From Glycomyces dulcitolivorans (GTDB taxonomy: Bacteria; Actinomycetota; Actinomycetes; Mycobacteriales; Micromonosporaceae), in assembly GCF_003265355.1 (NCBI RefSeq), contig NZ_QFRW01000322.1, forward strand, positions 1 to 48,058: 48,058 nt of DNA, given 5' to 3'. Numbering within the stretch: the first letter of the stretch is position 1; every line of letters begins with the position of its first letter. The translations under genes and the position numbers were made by a program. Under the pieces are notes generated by a model that had not been told where the DNA came from, made no database searches, and was given only the letters and a program-made list of their open reading frames with translations. Below are positions 44,154 through 48,058 of this stretch, in pieces.

Positions 44154-44159
44154 ACGCTA
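44154..44159 (-). promoter_or_regulatory. -10 element of the Rpn-type gene, leaderless geometry
   Basis: Minus-strand TAGCGT then 7 nt then GTG at 44146. An ATG in the spacer is followed at once by a stop, and there is no ribosome site. Confidence 0.35.
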
Positions 44160-44262
44160 GAAACCGGAGGCGACAGCCGCCAAACACGTAACCCGCTGGA
44201 ATTTCACGTAAGCGATCGAGTTCACATTCGGCTGCGGTACATGGGATTTGGGGCAGCGCAGA

Positions 44263-44287
44263 GGCGGGCGCCCGAGGGGCGCCCGCC
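44263..44287. terminator. Terminator of the SDR gene / right end of the Rpn islet
   Basis: GGCGGGCGCCC (44263-44273), loop GAG, complement (44277-44287), followed on the plus strand by TTCTTTT. Its core equals the hisS terminator core. Confidence 0.85.
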
Positions 44288-44297
44288 TTCTTTTCGT

Positions 44298-45128
44298 TCA
44301 GCCTTGGGCCTTCTGGGAGAGGTCGAGCCACTCGTCCCAGTTCTGGAGGCGCTTGGCGTAGGCCTGTTGGACCATGGGGTAGAAGCCAGTGCCGAAGAGG
44401 ATGCGGACCGGGGCGGTGTCGGCGTCGGCCAGTTCGAGGAGGACTTGGGCCGCGGCGGCCGGGTCGCCTGCGGGCTGCTTGCTGGCCATGGCGCCGAGGC
44501 GTTCGCGGAGGGCGTCGTAGGCGGGCTTCTTCTCGGCCATGAAGCCGTTGTTGAGCGGGTCGGGGTTGACGCCCTTGCGGGTGGCGTAGCCGCCGGGCTC
44601 GATGATGGTCACCTTGATCCCGAACTGGGCCACCTCCCCGGCGAGCGCCTCGTTCAGGCCCTCCAGCGCCCACTTGGAGGCGTGGTAGGCCCCGCCCAGC
44701 GGCATCGCGATGAGGCCCGCAGCCGAGGAGAGCTGGAAGATGTGGCCCGAGCCCTGGGCCCGCAGGTGGGGGAGGACCGCCTGGACGACCCACACAGCGC
44801 CGAACAGGTTGGTCTCCATCTGGGCGCGCAGCTCCGCCTCGGACAGCTCCTCGACGGCGCCGACCTGCGCGTAGCCCGCGTTGTTGACCACGACGTCGAG
44901 CCGTCCGAAGTGGGCGACCGCGCGTTCGACCGCTGCGGCGACCGCGACCTTGTCGGTCACGTCCATCGCCAGCGGCAGGACCGCGTCGCCGTAGGACTCG
45001 ACCAGGTCGGCGAGGCTCTCGGCGCTGCGGGCCGTGGCGGCGACCTTGTCGCCGCGCTCCAGCGCCGCGGTGACGAACTCGCGGCCGAGTCCGCGGGAGG
45101 AACCGGTGACGAACCAGACCTTGCTCAT
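44298..45128 (-). CDS. Short-chain dehydrogenase/reductase
   Basis: A 276-residue classical SDR. NAD(P) motif TGSSRGLG (8-15), NNAG (81-84), catalytic Ser133/134 and Y147-x3-K151 (YHASK) are intact. Arginine at the glycine-loop (SSRG) favours NADP(H). It oxidises or reduces an unknown alcohol or ketone. ATG 45128 is chosen: an in-frame TTG four codons upstream overlaps the purine stretch TTGGAAACC that serves as ribosome site. It is in the same direction as the NDH-2-like and sigma-factor genes and may be read with the flavoprotein (43 nt apart). Confidence 0.88.
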   Translation of the reverse strand: MSKVWFVTGSSRGLGREFVTAALERGDKVAATARSAESLADLVESYGDAVLPLAMDVTDKVAVAAAVERAVAHFGRLDVVVNNAGYAQVGAVEELSEAELRAQMETNLFGAVWVVQAVLPHLRAQGSGHIFQLSSAAGLIAMPLGGAYHASKWALEGLNEALAGEVAQFGIKVTIIEPGGYATRKGVNPDPLNNGFMAEKKPAYDALRERLGAMASKQPAGDPAAAAQVLLELADADTAPVRILFGTGFYPMVQQAYAKRLQNWDEWLDLSQKAQG

Positions 45129-45171
45129 GATGGTTTCCAATCCTGTTGCCGTGAAAGGGGAGTGAAGGTTT

Positions 45172-46371
45172 CTAGGCCAGGGCCTTGATCGCGGTGCCGC
45201 CCGCGTTCTGGGCCGCCGGAGCGATGCGGCGGCGGCGGACCGGCATGCCGAGGGTCGGGTGGGCGGCGCCCCAGGCGGCGAACGAGCAGACCAGCTCCTT
45301 CATGCGCGCGGCCAGGGGGCCGCGGAGCGAGGAGTCCTTGGTCCGGTCGTCCGCGGTGACCCACTGGACCAGGCCGTCCTTGCGGCCCAGGCTGATGCAC
45401 TGCCCCGAGTACTTCAGGGGCGTGCGGCCGGCCTCGGTGCCGGTGAGGCGGGCGACGATCGAGTCGGCGGCCTGCCAGGCCATCGGGGTGCCGGTGGCGC
45501 AGGACATGCGCAGCGGGTTCCCGGCATCGCCGAACGCGAAGCCGGAGTCGCCGACGGCGAACACGTCCGGGTGCGAGACCGAGGCCATGTCGCGGTCGAC
45601 CACGATCCGGCCGTCGGCGGCCGTCTCCATCGTGGTCGCGGCCGCGATCGGGTGGACGGCGAAACCGGCGGTCCACACCGTGACCGCGGACGGGATCGCC
45701 TCGCCCGCGGCGGTGCTGATCGCGTCGGCGCCGACCGCGGCGACGTCGGTGTGCTCGTGGACGGTGATCCCGAGCCGTCCGAATACCTTCCGCAGGTGCT
45801 CCTGCGCCTTCGGCGAGACCCAGTCGCCCAGGCCGCCGCGGGCGATGAGCGCGACCTTCAGGTCGGGGCGCGACTCGGCGAACTCGGTGGCCGCCTCGAC
45901 GCCTGTGAGGCCGCCGCCCACGACGGTCACGGTCTGCCCGGCGTCCATGCGGGCCAGGCGGTCCCGCAGCTTCAGGGCGCCGGTGCGGCCGGCGACCTCG
46001 AAGGCGTGCTCGGCGACCCCGGGGACACCGTGGTCGTTCAAGCGGCTGCCGAGGGCGTACACGAGCGTGTCGTATTCGAGCCGCTCGGCGCCGTCCGCGC
46101 CGGTGACCGCGACGGTCTTGGCGTCGGCGTCGACGGCGTCGACCTTCGCGAGCTTGAACTCGACGCCGGTCCCGGCGAACATCTCGTCGAAGGGCCGGTG
46201 CTTGAGGACCTGACCGGTCGCGACCTGGTGGTTGCGGACGCGCTCGACGAAGTCGGGCTCGGCGTTGACGAGGGTGATCCGGACGTCCTCGGGGTGCAGC
46301 CGCTTCGCGAGGCGGCCGGCGGCGCTGGCCCCGGCGTAGCCGGCGCCGAGGACGATGATGCGGTGCTGCAT
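45172..46371 (-). CDS. NAD(P)/FAD-dependent oxidoreductase (type II NADH dehydrogenase-like)
   Basis: A 399-residue two-dinucleotide-binding flavoprotein. FAD motif IIVLGAGYAGASAAGRLA (5-22), NADH motif TVVGGGLTGVEAATEFAE (about 157-174) and the second FAD motif VFAVGDSGFAFGDAG (about 291-305) are clear. The order resembles NDH-2 and Pyr_redox_2 proteins, but a membrane-anchoring C-terminus is not obvious, so a soluble oxidoreductase is possible. ATG 46371 has AGGAG 7 nt upstream. Its promoter is GTGACA-N17-TATCTA (46439-46467). It sits after an ECF41-type sigma gene, a known partnership with oxidoreductases. Confidence 0.87.
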   Translation of the reverse strand: MQHRIIVLGAGYAGASAAGRLAKRLHPEDVRITLVNAEPDFVERVRNHQVATGQVLKHRPFDEMFAGTGVEFKLAKVDAVDADAKTVAVTGADGAERLEYDTLVYALGSRLNDHGVPGVAEHAFEVAGRTGALKLRDRLARMDAGQTVTVVGGGLTGVEAATEFAESRPDLKVALIARGGLGDWVSPKAQEHLRKVFGRLGITVHEHTDVAAVGADAISTAAGEAIPSAVTVWTAGFAVHPIAAATTMETAADGRIVVDRDMASVSHPDVFAVGDSGFAFGDAGNPLRMSCATGTPMAWQAADSIVARLTGTEAGRTPLKYSGQCISLGRKDGLVQWVTADDRTKDSSLRGPLAARMKELVCSFAAWGAAHPTLGMPVRRRRIAPAAQNAGGTAIKALA

Positions 46372-46438
46372 GGTCTTGCTCCTGTCTGCTTCGTGTTCGC
46401 GACCTGAACCGGGCAGGCCTGCGAAAGCTGACAAGAAC

Positions 46439-46467
46439 TAGATATGAAGCACGTCACATGATGTCAC
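46439..46467 (-). promoter_or_regulatory. Sigma-A-like promoter of the NDH-2-like gene
   Basis: On the minus strand GTGACA (46467-46462), 17 nt, TATCTA (46444-46439). This is one mismatch from TTGACA and has ideal spacing. The plus strand has two GTCACA copies 10 nt apart (46453-46458 and 46463-46468) overlapping the -35, a possible operator. Confidence 0.6.
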
Positions 46468-46473
46468 ACCTGG

Positions 46474-47421
46474 CTAGAACGCCTGGTGGACGAGGGGTTC
46501 GCCGTGGTCGAGCGTCGCCCACAGGGCCGTCGCCCGTTCGAGCTTGTCGGGGTTGACCTGGTTGCGGAACGCGGCGATGCCGTCGGGTCCGACCTCCAGG
46601 CACATGACGCCGATGACACGCCCGTCCAGGACCGCGACCGCCGCCGGCTCGCCGTTGGCCGTCCACGCGTACACCTCGGGCGAGCCGCCGACGAACTTGC
46701 GCTTGGCCTCGGCGGGCCGGAACAGGCCCCACAGGAACTTCGCAACCGCCCTCGCCCCGGCGTACGGGGTAGCCTTGGCAGGGACCCTGCCGCCGCCGTC
46801 GCCGTGGGCGACCGCGTCGCCGGTGAGCAGCTCCAGCAGCGGGGCGACCGAGCCGCCGGTGGCCGCGGCGAGGAACTCCTCGACGATGCGGCGGGCGGCG
46901 GCCTCGTCGATCTCGGTGCGGGCGCGGCCCTCGGCGATGTGCTTCTTGGCGCGGTGGAAGATCTGCTGGCTCGACGCCGAGGTGATGTCGAGGATCTCGG
47001 CGATCTCGCGGTGCGGGTAGTCGAAGGCCTCGCGCAGCACGTAGACGGCCCGCTCGTTGGGCGACAGGCGCTCCATGAGCGTCAGGACCGCGTAGGACAC
47101 CGATTCGCGCTGCTCGGCGGTGTCGGCCGGGCCGAGCATCGGGTCGCCGCCCAGGAGCGGCTCGGGCAGCCACTCGCCGACGTACGTCTCGCGCCGCGCC
47201 CGCGCCGACGTCAGCTGGTTCAGGCACAGGTTCGTGAGGACCTTCGTCAGCCACGCCTCGGGGATCTCGATGCGTTCGATGTCGGCCGCCTGCCAGCGCA
47301 GGAACACCTCCTGCACCGCGTCCTCGGCCTCGCCGGCGGAGCCGAGCATGCGGTAGGCGATGGCCGCCAGGCGGGGCCTGGCGGCCTCGAAGCGGTCGAC
47401 GTCGAGGGCCGTGAGGGTCAT
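46474..47421 (-). CDS. ECF sigma factor with SnoaL-like C-terminal domain (ECF41 / SigJ type)
   Basis: A 315-residue sigma factor. Sigma2 is about 8-73 (RMLGSAGEAEDAVQEVFLRW), sigma4 about 105-165 (ERLSPNERAVYVLREAF and a YPHREIAEIL helix). The C-terminal extension (about 175-315) is a SnoaL-like domain. The three signatures of ECF41 are present: WLPEP in the linker (84-88), DGGG (208-211) and NPDKL (290-294). No anti-sigma gene is adjacent, consistent with ECF41 members whose C-terminus itself controls activity. ECF41 genes usually neighbour and regulate a carboxymuconolactone decarboxylase, oxidoreductase or epimerase; here an oxidoreductase and an SDR follow. ATG 47421 is 6 nt from CTAGGAT. 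Confidence 0.93.
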   Translation of the reverse strand: MTLTALDVDRFEAARPRLAAIAYRMLGSAGEAEDAVQEVFLRWQAADIERIEIPEAWLTKVLTNLCLNQLTSARARRETYVGEWLPEPLLGGDPMLGPADTAEQRESVSYAVLTLMERLSPNERAVYVLREAFDYPHREIAEILDITSASSQQIFHRAKKHIAEGRARTEIDEAAARRIVEEFLAAATGGSVAPLLELLTGDAVAHGDGGGRVPAKATPYAGARAVAKFLWGLFRPAEAKRKFVGGSPEVYAWTANGEPAAVAVLDGRVIGVMCLEVGPDGIAAFRNQVNPDKLERATALWATLDHGEPLVHQAF

Positions 47422-47427
47422 GGCCGA

Positions 47428-47433
47428 ATCCTA
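47428..47433 (-). promoter_or_regulatory. -10 element of the ECF41 sigma gene, leaderless geometry
   Basis: Minus-strand CTAGGATTCGGCC then ATG: 6 nt spacing. It resembles the housekeeping CTAGGAT elements of other genes and not the ECF41 GTCACA/CGTC promoter, so autoregulation is not evident. Confidence 0.5.
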
Positions 47434-47474
47434 GCCCGCGAACCGCGCTGCGGCGTCTTCCTTGGGGCCGTGGG

Positions 47475-48056
47475 CTACTCGACGGGCCGGACGCAGTAGA
47501 TCGCGGTGATGGAGTCGATGTCGGGGTCCCATTCGCGGCTGGCGGCGATCGCGGTGTCGGTGTAGTAGTACTGGGTCCACTCGTAGCCGTCGCAGGCGTC
47601 GGCGGCGGCCACGGCGTGGTACTGGTCGCTGGGGTCGGAGTCGGCCGGGCTCTGGGCGATGTGCACGACGTACCAGAACGCGTCGGCGGAGGCGCAGTCG
47701 ACGACGTAGAAGCCGGTGGTGACGTTCTCGATGCACTCGCCCTCGATCGGGACGCGGTACTCGGACTCGCCTGAGGTCGTGGCCTCCTCAGAAGGCTCGG
47801 CGGCGGTGGTCTCCTCGGCGGCCTCGGTCGTCTCCTCCTCGGCCGCTTCGGAGGTCTCGCCCTCGGTGGCGACCTGGTCGTCCTTCTCGTCCCCGCCCAG
47901 GCTCAGGGCGAGGGCGGTGCCGCCGATGGCGACGACGAGGACGACGGCGATGAGGCTGACGATGAGCGTCGTGTTGCCGCCCGAGCGCGGCGGCGGGGGC
48001 GCGGCCTGGCCGGGCTGGAACGCGCCGCCGGGCGGCTGGAAGGCGCCGGTGGGCTG
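47475..48056 (-). CDS. Membrane-anchored extracytoplasmic protein, N-terminus outside the window (LppU/SCO3897-like?)
   Basis: An open frame enters from the right edge and ends at TAG 47475-47477; 193 residues are visible. It begins in a Pro/Gly/Gln-rich cytoplasmic region with repeats of type GAFQPPGGAFQPGQ, then a membrane helix (TLIVSLIAVVLVVAIGGTALAL), a Glu/Thr/Ala-rich spacer, and a C-terminal domain with cysteines in EGECIENVT, VVDCASADAFWYVV, ADACDG and IYCVRP. The cysteine spacing and the VVDC strand recall the LppU/SCO3897-type domains of actinomycetes, but I am not sure. A start inside the visible part would cut off the membrane helix. Confidence 0.75.
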   Translation of the reverse strand, partial: QPTGAFQPPGGAFQPGQAAPPPPRSGGNTTLIVSLIAVVLVVAIGGTALALSLGGDEKDDQVATEGETSEAAEEETTEAAEETTAAEPSEEATTSGESEYRVPIEGECIENVTTGFYVVDCASADAFWYVVHIAQSPADSDPSDQYHAVAAADACDGYEWTQYYYTDTAIAASREWDPDIDSITAIYCVRPVE

Positions 48057-48058
48057 GG

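Noticed and set aside
46462-46468. TGTCACA as a classic ECF41 promoter for the NDH-2-like gene
   Set aside because: It is on the opposite strand to that gene and no CGTC -10 lies 16 nt downstream.

Overview
The window is high-GC, gene-dense DNA from an actinomycete. Codon third positions are almost all G/C, and GTG and TTG starts are frequent. The phosphatidylinositol mannoside genes pgsA-patA-pimA, pdxS/pdxT, ruvCAB, yajC-secDF and relA-PPIase-MBL-hisS occur in the order typical of mycolic-acid and sporulating actinomycetes. A subtilisin-inhibitor (SSI) type secreted protein, an SPW-repeat membrane protein and an Rpn-type nuclease suggest a Streptomyces/Micromonospora/Glycomyces-like relative. 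The genus cannot be fixed from this sequence alone.

Layout. 1-4359: end of one DUF1989 protein, a second DUF1989 protein and a biotin-dependent urea/guanidine carboxylase (nitrogen scavenging). 4510-8027: a PhoX/DUF839 phosphatase, a ferredoxin-NADP reductase, a quinone oxidoreductase, and on the minus strand a 28-residue, 10-cysteine metallothionein-like mini-protein. 8183-10195: thrS. 10241-18346 (all minus strand): K+/H+ antiporter, lipoprotein, then a tightly coupled four-gene module of dynamin-like GTPase, GrpE-like protein, membrane-hairpin dynamin-like GTPase and an Hsp70 ATPase domain fused to a multi-pass membrane domain. This block sits between thrS and the HIT gene, which are neighbours in mycobacteria. 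18419-21715: HIT hydrolase, pgsA, patA, pimA (PIM lipid synthesis). 21821-26509: SPW protein, a small LemA-like protein, pdxS, an SSI-type inhibitor, small and membrane proteins, pdxT. 26550-34866: yebC, an opposing Bcr/CflA exporter, ruvCAB, yajC, secD, secF. 34948-39402: a small helical protein, an FAD monooxygenase, a hypothetical protein, relA. 39548-42983: membrane-anchored cyclophilin, a repeat-tailed membrane protein, an MBL hydrolase, hisS. 43027-44146: a lower-GC islet with an Rpn-family nuclease and a paralogous C-terminal fragment, bounded by near-identical terminators. 44298-47421: an SDR, an NDH-2-like flavoprotein and an ECF41/SigJ-type sigma factor. 47475-end: a truncated membrane-anchored protein.

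How it works together. Much of the window is housekeeping: tRNA charging, PIM lipids, pyridoxal phosphate, Holliday-junction processing, Sec export and the stringent response. Accessory genes are spliced between conserved neighbours. The most unusual is the Hsp70/GrpE/dynamin module, which looks like a chaperone-controlled membrane-remodelling machine. A second theme is regulatory: many genes here begin 6-7 nt after a TANNNT -10 element (often CTAGGAT), so leaderless initiation appears common.
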